From assembly GCA_001692895.1 (NCBI GenBank), contig KV748202.1, positions 1,426,001 to 1,490,000 on the forward strand: a stretch of DNA of 64,000 nt. Direction: 5' to 3'. Position numbers and translations under genes: made by a program. The stretch comes from Cenococcum geophilum 1.58. Taxonomy: Eukaryota; Ascomycota; Dothideomycetes; Gloniales; Gloniaceae. Below, piece by piece: positions 36,479-47,652 of the stretch; positions within the stretch are counted from its first letter, which is position 1; each line of letters begins with the position of its first letter. The notes under the pieces were generated by a model. That model was given only the letters and a program-made list of their open reading frames with translations, ran no database searches and was not told the DNA's origin.

Positions 36479-39400
36479 TTACGTTGCGCCTTTTTACTAC
36501 TAACACCCAGCCTATAACTAATTCTACGTCTCTGTAATACTATAGGCGCTACTAGAAGTAATGTGCCTATAAGTTACCTTACTTTATACTTCTAAGGAAC
36601 CCATAATAGTAAGATAATATTCCTTACTAGCTACTATATTAAACCTAAAGAATAATCTAATACCTACACTTAACCTACGACGCCAATTAATCCCAGGAGA
36701 ATTTGATTTATTAGCCCTAGCCTTAACCCCTAAGGAGATGGACACTAATAATGTCTTATTTTTTATTGATTATATAACTACGGACAAGCAAGCGGAAGGG
36801 CTACTACTTATTAAAATTGAAATATGAGACGCTAAGATATTTGTAAAAATGGTAGTATAAGAACCTAATAAATACTACTGCCTTCTATAGAACTACTACC
36901 TAAAGCTTATATAAGCCGAGATGCGTACTACCTAAGATTGTGATATTATCTAAGACCTATAAGCTCGCAAGGCGCTCGCCAATAATACGCGTTAAGAAAC
37001 TAAAGACGACCTCTGCGTATCTAAACGCGACGTCTAATAGTTAAAGAAGGCTAAGATTGTACTTATTGCTACGGTTACTAAAAGAGAAGGTATAATTAAA
37101 TACCTATAATTTTAGCTTAACGAGTATATTTATAATAACGCTAGATACCTCTTTACTGTATATAACGCCACTTAAGTCTCTATACCCCTAGCAACTTTAC
37201 CTACTTAATGCTTAATAGAGAGTTAGCGCTAAGCAGCCTTACCTAATAGGAACCCCTACTAAAGTAATAATAAAAGCTATAACGACTAAACCTAAGCTAC
37301 TACTATAGGGTCTAATATATGTTACCCTAATCCCCTAGTTTTTTAGGGAGACCGCAAAGAATATAGCCACTAGAAGATATAAATCCGCGAGAAACTAACT
37401 TAGAGCGCCTACCTTTTTCCTATAGAAGACACTAAGATTGGCTATATTATTGGGCGAATAAAGGGTATACTATTTAATAGACTCTTCGCCTAATAGGAGA
37501 CCAATAGCCCCTGGAAGTGGCAGTCCTACTAAGAAGTCCTTAACGATCTTGACCTAATATACCGCGATTATAACCTACTGGCCACTAACCAAGCTAAACT
37601 ACGTGCCCTAAAGATAAGCCCTACTAAATTATTTAATAAGTTCTATATTAAATTCTAGGAATATACTGGAGCCCTCGCCCGAGACGATACTAAAGACTAG
37701 GAAGATCTCCTTAAAAAAGTCACTTATCGCCTTAGTTACGCAGCCGCTAGCTATAACTATAATAATGTTTATAATATGGTAGCAGCTATACGGAAGATTA
37801 AATGACAACTAAATTAGATTGCTACTGTAAACCTCTGCCCGAAGACCTCTCTATAGAAGCCCTCCGGACCTACTAAACCACTAACGCCTACTACCCTAAG
37901 TAACACTACTGGTCCTAATATTAACCTTTTTATACTAACCTTCCTATAGAAGCTACTAGATAGAGAACGCGAGCTACTTTAAAAGCTAAAGCGTTACTAT
38001 AGATGTTGTTAAGAAGGCTATTATAGCTATAGCCTAAACTGCCTAATAGCTAGGTTTAGCAGCCGCTGCCTAATACCTAACCTAGTACCTTAAATACTAA
38101 ATATGTTACTATATACTACTACCGTATAAGATAAAGACGTAATAATAGTAGTAGAGTTGGATATGGAAACGGAAAACGCCAAGTCCTAGCCCTAAGTCGT
38201 AGGTTAGGACGCCCTGACGATAAGGGGATCTATATATTGGCCTGCTTAATAGATAACTTAGTAAAGATAAATGGACGGAAATAGATAGTTTTATCTATAA
38301 TAGGAACTACTGCTAAAAAACAATATAAAAGCCGTTCTATAATTGATTGCGAAGCTACTAATAAATTTATAGATACCTAATTTGTGCGTACTTATAACCT
38401 ACCTACCTTACCCCTTACTAAAGCCCGCGCCCTATAACTTGCTAACGGTAGTTATACCGTATAGAAGATTACCTATATAGTATAACTTTACCTAGATATA
38501 AATAGGCACTAGGAAGAACTTTGGGCCTATGTTATACTACTTGCTAACTACCCTATTATCCTTAAAATAAACTAGCTTGAATAATATAACCCCGCTATTA
38601 ACTAGAAAAAGAGAGAAGTAACCTTTAACTCTAAATACTGTAGAGAGACCTGCCTAGGATATGGCCTAGCCGCCTTTATCTACTCCCTAGGATACTAACC
38701 TAAGGAACCCCTTATTATCCTACCTACGACTAACTGCTACCACGTAAGTGCCGCGGCCTTCTACCGTATAGTATGTAGGAAAGGCTGGACTGTTACCGCA
38801 GCCTCCTAATTATAACTATATAAGCTTAATAAAGAATAGGACTATGTCCTCTATAGTAATAGGATAGATATAATTAACCTTTTAGAAAACGATGCCCCTG
38901 TAGAACTCTATAGACTTTTATCTTTAGACTTTAAGAAGTTTATAAAGCTTAAAAAAGGACTTACTAATGAGGAACTCCGTAAGCTCCTCCCTAAGAGGTA
39001 TTATAACTTTATTAATGTATACTTATAAAAGAGCGTAGATACACTCCCCCTATATTGACCTAATAACTATGCTATTAATATTAAATAAGGAAAAATGCTA
39101 CCTTATAAGAGACCCTACCTAATATTAAAAGATGAACTTCTAGTTGTTAAAAAGTATATTAATAAACACCTTGATAAAGGGTTTATTCGCCCTAGCATGT
39201 CCCTAGTAGCTACCCCTATCCTCCTTACTAAGAAGCTAGGAGGAGGTATTTAATTCTACATTAACTATAGAGGACTTAACGCTATTATAATTAAGAACTG
39301 ATACCCCATACCGCTTATATGTAAGACTCTTAAGCGGCTTAGCTAAGCCAAAATCTATACTAAGCTTAATATTATCGCCGCCTTTAACCGCCTCCGAATA

Positions 39401-42400
39401 TAAGAAGGTAACGAATAGAAAACCGTATTTATATTGCGCTTTGGCCAATTTGAATATACTGTTATACCCTTTAGCGTATATAACGGCCCAGGCAGCTTCT
39501 AAAGCTATATTAATAACGCCTTATAGGACTACTTTAACGACTTCTACTCTACGTACCTAGACGATATACTTATTTATAGTAATAACCCTTTTAAGTATAC
39601 CGAGCATGTTCGAAAGGTCCTATAGCGCCTTAGGGATATAGGACTTTATATTGATTTAAAGAAGTACAAATTCTTAGTTATAGAAGTAAAATACCTTAGA
39701 CTAATTATTACTACTAAGGGTGTCTATATAGACCCTAAGAAGGTACGCACAATTACCGAATAGTAAACCCCTAACTATATTAAAGATATATAAGCTTTCC
39801 TTAGTTTCGCTAACTTCTATTAAAAATTTATATACAACTTCTTAGGTATTATAGCACTACTTATAGCAATGATATAAATAAAGGGCCTTTTTATAAAAGG
39901 AAGAAAAATACATCTATATTTTATCTGGATGCCTAAATATAAGAAGGTATTCTAAGACCTTAAAGATGCTTTTACTAAAGCACCTATTCTAGCTTACTTT
40001 ATACTAGGATGATAACTTTATTTTAAGACTAACTCCTTAGACCACGTTAACGCAGGCGTCCTCTTCTAGATGGGTGACGACGGTCTCCTCCACCTAATTA
40101 CATTCTATTTATCTAAGCTTATACTATAAGAATATAACTATAAGATCTATAATAAGGAACTTCTCGCGATTATATAAGCGTTTAAGGAATTTTAATTAGA
40201 ACTCTTTTTAGTAGAACCTAACTAGCTAACTAAAGTCCTTACGGATTATCATAACCTTAAGTACTTTATAACTATAAAATAGCTAAACCGACGCCAAGCA
40301 CGCTGGAATAAGTTCCTCTTTAGTTTTAACTTTAAAATCGTATATAGGCTAGGAGTATAAGGTACTAAGCCTAATAGCCTAACACGCCGCTTATAAGATC
40401 TTCCTTAGTCTAAAGATGACCCCCACAACCAGTTCCAATAATAGACAATCCTAAAAGCACGGAATTTGGCCCTAGGTATGCTACCTACGATAGAGCTAAC
40501 TGTACCTTAGCTCTATACTATAGAACTAGAATTACCTCCCGAAATTAATAAGCTTATTACCATGGCATATAATACCTTTGTTAACCCATTACTATATTAA
40601 CTTATTGCCGTAAAGACCGCCGGCACCTATACGCTGCTGACTAAACTTTAAAGCTTAGGCTAGATTAATATAGTAGCCTTAAAAGTAAAAGAGAATAGGC
40701 TCTATTATAGAGGCCGTCTATTTATCTTTAACTTAGAAAATTTATAATGGTAACTAATCTAAATGGCCTATAACCTCTAATTAAGCGGCTACCTAGGCAG
40801 AGGAGGAACCTATAAGCTTCTTAGCCGATACTACTTCTGGCCTAAAATAATAGACTTAGTTAAACGCTTTATAGGCGCCTACTACGGTTATAAGCGCGCT
40901 AAGGCCTTTAATATAAAGTACTAAGGACTACTGCATCCTCTACTAGTACCTATATAACAATGGGCAGATATCGCTATAGATTTCGTTATTAACCTACTAC
41001 CCTATAAGTGACATAGCTATACCTATAAGAATATCCTTATGATAATATACTAACTTATAAAAGAGCGCCACTATGTCCTAACTAAAGGCGTAGCCGTTAG
41101 CGACGTTACTAATGCCTTTTTTCGCGAAATTTATTGATTATATAGGTTACCTGACTTAATTACGTCCGATTAAGGTATATAGTTTAGCTCTAATATATAG
41201 AGACAAATCTACTAACGCCTTGGTATCTCCGTTAAGATATCTACATTCTTTTACTACAAAACTGCTAGGTAACTAGAAAACGCTAATGCTAGCATAAAAG
41301 CGTACCTATAATAGGTAGTCGCCTATAGTTAAGATAACTGGGTAGATTATCTCCTACTAGGTGAATTTATAGTAAATAACTATGTCTTAACTACTACAGG
41401 ACTTACCCCGTTCTTTATAAATAAGGGATATTACCCCTAATCCGGTATAAAACTATTAGAACCTATTAATAAGAAACTGCCATATGGAAAACGCCTTAAG
41501 ATGCTACTTACTAACTAGTATACAGACTATATAAAAAATCTACTTAACTACTGTAAGGGAGAAATGGCCTAGGCTTAAGCAAAGCAGGCCTACTTCGCCA
41601 ACCGTTATAGAACGCTACCACCGGAGATGCGTGTTGGCGACTAGGTATAGCTAGATGCACGCAATATCTCTACGTAGAGGCCTATAAAGTCACTTAATTA
41701 TAAGAACCTCGGCCCCTACCTAATTAAATGAGTTATTGACAGGGGAGCCGTATATAAGCTAGAGCTCCCGCCTACCCTAGCCACCCGCGGGATATAGCCT
41801 GTATTTTACCTATAGCTACTATACCTTCATTAGCCTAACCCCTTACCGGGGCAGATATAGCCTAAACCCCCACTAGTACTAATTTAAGATAAGAACGAAG
41901 ACGAGAACCATAAGGAGTAGACCGTTAAATGAATTATTAACTTTAAATACTTTAGTAAAGGTAAAAGACGACGGCTCTACTATAGAGCTATATATATAGG
42001 ATTCGACATAAACTAGCTAGAATGGCAACTATAGGAAGTCTTTAAAAATATAAAGGATTTAATTAGCGACTTTTACTACGCGAACCTATAGAAACCGGGC
42101 CTAAGTAGAGATTTTATACCTAATCCTCTATAGGAGCCTTTATAGAGTTAAACCGTTATATATTATTACGTAGGGGCAAATTACCGTTAGATTGCCGTTA
42201 GATTGCGGCAAAGTATAATTATATAACTAGAATATTGTTGAGATGTCCAGGAACTTTAACCGGCGGTTGAAGTTGTCTAATTGGTTGGATTCTTAGATGC
42301 TAAGCCTTATTATATAACGTTGTTTTAAGCCTTTAGTAATACCCCCCTTTTCTTCTTTTCTATACCCTAAGTATCCCTTTTATATGTATATAGTAACCAC

Positions 42401-42439
42401 AGCATCGCCGGAGCTCCGCCTCTATAGGAGGGGGGGTAG

Positions 42440-42631
42440 TGTTACGGAACCCCACCGCAGGGGCCTCCATAGGAGAGCCCCGTGCTCTCGCGTACACCTC
42501 GTGTACAGCTTATGTCAGCTACGCGTAGGTATATCACCTCCTTACGCCCTCGACCCTTACGATCGATCGCGCAACGTCTTGTAGACTCCTCGAATATATA
42601 CGTCTTGTAGCCACTGCCCCGTCCCGTGACA
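42440..42631 (+). repeat. LTR (3' LTR)
   Basis: 192 bp, TGTTACGGAACCCC... to ...GTCCCGTGACA. It is preceded by the G-rich run TAGGAGGGGGGGTAG conserved beside other copies. A short open frame at 42384-42584 lies across it and is not a gene. Confidence 0.93.
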
Positions 42632-43879
42632 TGTATGAAGCTAGGTCGCTTGCCTGCCTAAGTGTTTTTAGTGTTATAATATTAATAGTTATTAACTATA
42701 GATCCTTCTCTAGTGTAGCCTTACGTGGTAGAGGTAGTTTATTAAGTACCTTCTTTGGGTTAAATGGGTAAAGGCCAGTCTCTGTGAATGCCGCTTTAAT
42801 TATTGCTTTCTTAAATGTGCGTTTCCGTACGTCAGGAATAAGGTAAAGAAAATCCATCTTATTAATCTTAAATGCGCTAGTGTGGTAAGCCTGGTTTAGT
42901 GCTTAAATGGCTGAAACACAACTATATTAAGCGGCTGCATCTTATGTATAAGATGTAAGGGAAAGCAGGCTAGTAAGATCTTACGATTAATACAGTATTG
43001 CGTAAATTCTAGCGTCTTGTGAGAGCCGTGGCCGTTAAGAATAAGGAGTTTGTATACACCCTTTGTCCGATTTTGCGTATAAAGATTAAAGTATTTAATC
43101 CATTTAAGCGCGATCTCGTTATTTATATACGCCGTATTACTAATACCGATAATGTAGCTATCGGGAATCACCGTCTCTAAGTACCAGCGTATCTGGTAGG
43201 TCTTACCTTTAAAGATAATAAGAGGTGGGATAACGTGGCCGTCTGTGTAAATTGTCTTTGTAACCGTAACAGATTTACGGCTAAATGCCTTACCTACCTC
43301 ACACCGTGCTGCCTTATTATAAATAATAAGTACCTTCTCTTTCTTTCCTTGCCCTATACGTACGCCTAATTCGTCCATATTATATATATCTTTATGCTAT
43401 ACGGCGTACTTCTTAATGTCCCTCCCTAACGCGTTAAACCACTCTTTTATAAGAACAGGATCTTTAGCGGCCTATCTCTTTGCCTCTTTAGGTACCTTAG
43501 TCCTAAGCGTAACCTTTTGGCGCTTACAGAAGCGTGTAGCCCATTTGGTGCCGCAGGTAGGTGGTGGTTTAGTAGGATCTATATGACGGTCGGCAAGGAT
43601 ATAATTAACGTGTCATTCGAGTAGAGAAATGCCAGGGCGTTGACTAATATCGTTTAGCCGTGTTATCCATAGCATAATGCCTTCTTCTTCGGTGTCGTTA
43701 AGTAGCCTATTTGTTGCAGGTCGATCTAATCAAGACGTTCGTCCAGCAACGCGATTCTTGACGCGACCGTATAGGTCAGGGTTCTTACGCGTTGCCTCTG
43801 CAATTGAGGGATATTCGCCATTGCAGATAGCTTAAGCAAGGCAAGCGACCTGGTTTTCAGTAGACAGATAATCGCTCAT
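42632..43879 (-). pseudogene. Fot1/pogo transposase, N-terminal and DDE part
   Basis: The frame starts with ATG at 43879 (MSDYLSTENQ). It runs through a CENP-B-like DNA-binding region (RKNPDLYGRV, about residues 30-45) and then the DDE_1 catalytic region, open as one 160-codon piece at 42896-43378. The first catalytic Asp lies in NMDELG. The second site reads ILNGHGSH and the third QPLNIVVF, where the family has Asp, so both look like Asp-to-Asn changes. Each fits a C-to-T change at CpA on the plus strand, as do about seven TAA/TAG codons in the frame (five before 43380, two after 42896). Family role: cut-and-paste transposition at TA. Inactive here. Confidence 0.85.
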
Positions 43880-44186
43880 ATTGGTGGTTGTGTAGTAATT
43901 GAATAATTGAGAAAGTTGATTAATTATGGCGATTGAGGTGTCCTGGCGATTAGGATGTCCACCACCTACCCGAGAGGGTAGGTGGTCAAGGCGCAGCTAC
44001 GCAGGCCACGGATATTTGGTTAATCTGGTTTAACCAGTTCTATAACCGGTTCAAGCCTCAAAATTGTATTTTGGATTGGTTTTGGCCTCATTCCTGAAAC
44101 CTAACCTAACCGTTGACATCACTGGCCTGCTCCCTACAGTACACCTGGGCAGTATGCCTTACAGCTAACGCCCATATTTAAAGCTA

Positions 44187-44560
44187 GGGGCTCGTTCGGT
44201 TACAAAACCGTCAGATTGAATATGAACTGAAAGTCCGGCAGAAAGGACACGTTCCTTCCTAATTTGTTACGCGTCTATAACTTTAACGAAAGCCTCTGTA
44301 TTAAACTAGAATCTGTAATAGGAGCTTCGAGCTACATATTAAAATGACGCCGAGAGCTCTATTTCATAGGCCAGATATAGTAAAGTTGCCAGCCTTTTAG
44401 AGTGTTTTTTGGGCGGTGAAAGGAACATCAACAATTCTGTGGCTCGGTTCTGATTCTGAAGAGTTTAACCGAACGATTGCCTCATAATTATATTTGAGCT
44501 CCATATCGGTTAAATATGGAGCCTCCATATTGAATATGAAGTTGTCACCGAACGACCCCC
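44187..44560. mobile_element. Possible MITE with about 17-bp terminal inverted repeats
   Basis: The left end GGGGCTCGTTCGGTTAC pairs with the reverse complement of the right end, GGGGGTCGTTCGGTGAC. Further internal similarity (GAATATGAA motifs) lies near both ends, and CCATATTGAATATG/AAATATGGAG palindromes lie near the right end. The G-rich start recalls PIF/Harbinger MITEs, but the adjacent triplets (CTA and AGA) do not form a target duplication, so the boundaries or the class may be wrong. Confidence 0.4.
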
Positions 44561-44682
44561 AGAATGGTAGAAATTATGAAACAAAGAGGCCAGAAAGATG
44601 ATATGAAGAACCTTCAAGTACAGATTTGTTATGGATGGACGGAGCGTGCATAGCTGCTTTGTAATGTAACATTGCCGGGTTC
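44561..44682. other. Gap between MITE-like repeat and dioxygenase stop codon
   Basis: Probably the 3' untranslated region of the dioxygenase gene on the minus strand. No distinct motif is seen. Confidence 0.4.
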
Positions 44683-45977
44683 TTATCCACTTCCCTTTGC
44701 TGGTACCGCCCTCTGCTTGATTCCGGCTACTTTTTTCTTCTGCTTATCTCTTTCCTCCACATTAGTATTGATATTGAAATGCGAGCTCTTGATCTGCTCG
44801 AACATTTGCCCAGCCGTAATCCCTTTGATCGGCGTCTGAAAATCGCCAGTGATTGACGTAGTCAAATTGTCCGTGTCTATCGTTACCTGATCATGTGCGC
44901 GGAGAACAAAGACAATAGAATAACGATATTTCGGATCCTTTTGACCAGAGGGTTGTGATGGTGGAGAAGGGCTTGGAGGAACGCCATAAGACCGCACCTG
45001 ATGACCTCCTGCGCGGTAGCGGAAGTTTGAGAGACGCTCAAGCTGTCGACCTACAAGTAAAGATGCTGATGGTTGTTGATAGGTTTTCTCAATCGGGAAC
45101 CATGATCTTGAGGGAATGTCCCAGACCTCTAAGCCCGGAGTGGCCCCCATGACCATACTGAGGAGGCCAAGATCGCTGTGGGCTTTTAAGGTAGTAAGTG
45201 AATGAACGGAAAAGAAAAGTGAGGGTTGAGAGGTTGAGCAAGGTTAGACATAGAAGCATGAGCGAGTAGTTGGAATTGTAAATAACGATGAATGGAAAAT
45301 AAAAGAAAACCCTGGGACGAAAAGGTTATGTCGCACTTACGTTCTGCAACAATTTTAGCTTCCTCACCTTCATACCGAAACAGCCTTAACATAGTCTGTG
45401 TTTTGTCCTCTTTCGTCTCCCCTAACCGTTTACACGGCCCCACAAACCTCCTCAACCCGCCCTCGCCCTCTCCTACATCCATCTCCAAACTCTCACTCAC
45501 TCTTCCCAGCATTCCGTCCATTAGATCCCCTGCCGCCGCCCAGCACTGCTTCGCAGCATCCCTTAGAATCTCCGGCGTACCCTCGACAGTTCGAATGGTA
45601 ATGAATTCCTTTTCACCCTCAATCCTCGACCAACCTTCCTCAGAGCCGAGCTTTGTCTTCCAGTTCTCTTTCTCCTCAATTGGCTGGTCGAAAAACGTTT
45701 TGCTAGACTCAAAGAGATTTTCGAAGCCTTGCTGGAGTGGGTGTTGCGACGGGCATTCTGAGCTAGGCACGGGGAATGAGACCGTGGCCCAGCCTTGAAG
45801 TGCTAGATTTGGGGTATGCTTGGACAGAACTAGAGGAAGAGAAGAGGGCCGTAAAGGCGGCCGAGGGTCAATGGGGAAATTTTGGGTTTGAGCTTTTGAT
45901 TTGGGACGTAGATGTGAAATAATGCGGGAGAGTAGAGGGGCATGGTTTGAGGGCTGCGGAGATGTTTCTATCGCCAT
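44683..45977 (-). CDS. 2-oxoglutarate/Fe(II)-dependent dioxygenase (isopenicillin N synthase-like)
   Basis: Two exons, 45977-45341 and 45182-44683, with a 158-bp GT-AG intron, give 378 residues. Splicing restores the iron-binding motif across the junction: His214-Ser-Asp216 in PHSDLGLLS, then His273 in AGGHQVRSY, and Arg299-x-Ser301 (RYS) for the 2-oxoglutarate carboxylate. The spacing fits the 2OG-Fe(II) oxygenase fold. The N-terminal half has the family's FFDQPIEEKENW-like region. Such enzymes hydroxylate, desaturate or cyclise small molecules; the substrate cannot be told from sequence. There are no clustered biosynthetic genes, so a secondary-metabolite role is not supported. The C-terminal tail (KQKKKVAGIKQR) is basic. 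It is the first host gene beyond the transposon zone. Confidence 0.85.
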
Positions 45978-46325
45978 AATGTTATATAGAGAAGTGATGC
46001 AAAGCGAATAGAACGTTATACTGTACGTAGTGATAGAGAGTTGCTCAGTACTGAAGTTCGAGTGTCAAGGCTGGAGAATAAAGTTGGCGCCCGCGGGTTA
46101 TCTCATAAATCATACGCTCCGTAGAATTTGGTTACGGGGCAGGGAAAGCACGGGCATTCGGCTCCCTATCACCCTCAAATTCTCCCTCGAGCGTCTAAGA
46201 GCTTATGGGAGTCGTTTTGGTATAAACTAAATGTTTTAAAAATCGAATTTTGCGTATTTCTATGAGCCACGTCCTACCTACCGGAGTTGTTATATATTTT
46301 ATTAACATATCTATATAAGTGTATA
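45978..46325. other. Upstream region of the dioxygenase gene
   Basis: 348 bp between the dioxygenase start codon and a MITE. It presumably holds the gene's promoter; no motif stands out. The plus-strand frame at 46030-46230 shows no coding character. Confidence 0.4.
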
Positions 46326-46469
46326 CTATCCCATCACCCGACAGGGTACTACGTTATCGATAAGGGTGTGAACCGTGCATATAACACCGAGGAACTGTAC
46401 TCAATCCATGCCTCCTTATTGGCCAAATTCTTATCGATAGCGCAGGACGATTGACGGGTCATGGGATAG
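46326..46469. mobile_element. Mariner-type MITE, 144 bp
   Basis: The ends CTATCCCATCACCCG and the reverse complement of CTATCCCATGACCCG are flanked by TA (46324-46325 and 46470-46471). TATCGATA lies subterminally at both ends, giving looser inverted similarity over about 50 bp. The right half shares an ATTGGC...ATTCTTATCGATA stretch with the MITE at 56176-57306, so the two are probably one family. There is no coding capacity. Confidence 0.75.
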
Positions 46470-46797
46470 TATTTTTACAATAACTGGACGTTATAAAAGG
46501 GTCGAGATACGGCAGTGAAAAATGAGATTTTTGGTATATTTTGACGCTCCGTTACCACTAAAGCTAGACCCATACGCTCTCAGACTCGGTGGAGAATTCG
46601 TTGGTGATAAGGAGCAATATGCCCGCCGGTGCGCACCAACGGGTCTGATTTATGAGATAACCAGCGAGTTAAAGTGAGATGTATATCACGTGATGATGTA
46701 ACATAGCCTCGACATACATAGCCCCTGTTGACGTCGTTCGTGGTCCAAGCCACGACCCGGATATTTAGCGTCTGGAGAATGATATCGGAGGCTGATT
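46470..46797. other. Intergenic stretch, nothing recognised
   Basis: 328 bp of ordinary composition between a MITE and a Mutator-like element. It contains a CACGTGATG site. The minus-strand frame at 46580-46948 crosses into the repeat and is not credible. Confidence 0.4.
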
Positions 46798-46807
46798 CGC
46801 TATAGCA

Positions 46808-47591
46808 CGGGGTGCAGCTCGCAGGGGTCACGGAAAAGTTGAACGGGGTCACCGATGGGGATCGGCAAAAGCTGAACGGGGTCACCGATGGAGCGCCGGA
46901 AAAAGGTCGCCACACTTTTACCCATACAGAACACGCATCGGTAGCCACGATTTACCTTTAGCGACCGCATGCACCAAATATGCGGTGCATATACCAAGCA
47001 TATGCATATATAACTACAAGATACGCATAGCAAATGAGAATATATTGCAGTGGTTAAATGGCTTGTTAGGAGTGCATATGCTAAGCATATACATAGCATA
47101 TACAGGTACCACAGTGCAGCCTACCTTTATAGAATATTAAGTATATTGCATATGCTAAACATATACTATAGTGTAGCCTATCTTTATAGAATAGTAAGTG
47201 TATATACATTGCATATGCTAAGCATATACAAATATAATAATACAGCCTACCTTTTAAAGAATTAGTAGGGTATATGCTAAGCATATACTAAGCATATACA
47301 AATACAATAGCGCAGTCTACCTTTTAAAGAATTGGTAGGGTATATGCTATGCATATGCTATAACAACTTAGCTCACATATTTAATACTATAGTTAGTGGG
47401 CTGCATATATAGGGTATATAATATTCTCTACTTATTAAATACTTTAAATTATAAAAAAATATGTTTGTATATGCGCTACATATGCATAAAGCTCAGCGGG
47501 CTCAGAAGTTGAGCGTGGTCAGAAAGGTTATGACCCCGTTGAACTTTCTGACCCCGCCGAGTTTTTCCGTGACCCCCCCGAGCTGTAAGCC
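46808..47591. mobile_element. Non-autonomous Mutator-like element, 784 bp
   Basis: The left end (GTGCAGCTCGCAGGGGTCACGG) and the reverse complement of the right end share CAGCTCG(C/G)(A/G)GGGGTCACGG and a following CGGGGTCA. Both sides are flanked by CGCTATAGCA (46798-46807 and 47592-47601), a 10-bp duplication within the 9-11 bp range of Mutator-like elements. Its core GCTATAGC is self-complementary, so part of it could instead belong to the inverted repeat. The left end carries a short tandem duplication of a 33-bp GAACGGGGTCACCGATGG-containing unit. No transposase is present. Confidence 0.6.
47073..47350. repeat. Tandem repeat of about 62-75 bp, four units, with TGCTAAGCATATAC palindromes
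   Basis: Units start near 47073, 47147, 47210 and 47272. Each has ATATGCTAAGCATATAC followed by an AG(C/T)CTACCTTTTAAAGAATT-like segment. The motif is close to self-complementary. The array sits inside the Mutator-like element and accounts for the short open frames at 47050-47284, which are not genes. Confidence 0.7.
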
Positions 47592-47652
47592 CGCTATAGC
47601 AACCTTCACCATGGAGCTATATTGGTGACGTACATTCATCCTCTTTTCTCCC

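Larger units (their letters stand above)
36287..42631 (+). mobile_element. Ty3/gypsy LTR retrotransposon fossil, full length, innermost of the DNA-transposon nest
   Basis: LTRs of 192 bp at 36287-36478 and 42440-42631 are flanked by the exact duplication TGTAT (36282-36286 and 42632-42636). Plus-strand order, roughly: gag 36700-38000, protease near 38330, reverse transcriptase 39000-39760, RNase H 39990-40400, integrase 40760-41500, and a chromodomain-like segment near 41940-42100 that would make it a chromovirus. It is broken, with dozens of interruptions. The LTRs differ at about 9 of 192 sites, all transitions, so it is among the younger copies of this family in the window. Confidence 0.93.
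35782..44012 (-). mobile_element. Fot1/pogo-type Tc1-mariner transposon, split by a gypsy insertion
   Basis: 86-bp terminal inverted repeats at 35782-35867 and 43927-44012 are identical and flanked by TA (35780-35781 and 44013-44014). Without the gypsy element and its 5-bp duplication the element is about 1,881 bp, the usual size for fungal Fot1 relatives. The transposase reads right to left, 43879 to 42632, then 36281 to 35911, and the frame continues across the insertion. Each TIR contains a hairpin, ACCACCTACCC/GGGTAGGTGGT with a 4-base loop. Confidence 0.93.
35478..44124. mobile_element. Short non-autonomous hAT (MITE), split by a Fot1 insertion
   Basis: The terminal repeats share CAGTGATGTCAA(T/C)GGTTAG, and the element is flanked by the exact 8-bp duplication GCCTGCTC (35470-35477 and 44125-44132). 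Removing the Fot1-type element at 35782-44012 and its extra TA leaves about 414 bp with no coding potential. The inner sequence is rich in GGTT/AACC motifs (ACCGGTT, GGTTTAACC), likely subterminal repeats. It is the outermost layer of a three-level nest. Confidence 0.88.

Noticed and set aside
42384-42584. 66-codon open frame
   Set aside because: It lies across the gypsy 3' LTR; the equivalent frames at 4911 and 11214 are also LTR sequence.
44187-44560. Assignment of the inverted repeat to PIF/Harbinger
   Set aside because: The terminal sequence is suggestive but the flanking triplets do not match, so the class is left open.
45292-45798. 168-codon plus-strand frame
   Set aside because: It is antisense to exon 1 and part of the intron of the dioxygenase gene.
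46580-47284. Several frames of 67-122 codons
   Set aside because: They run through the Mutator-like element and its palindromic tandem repeats and have no protein-like composition.
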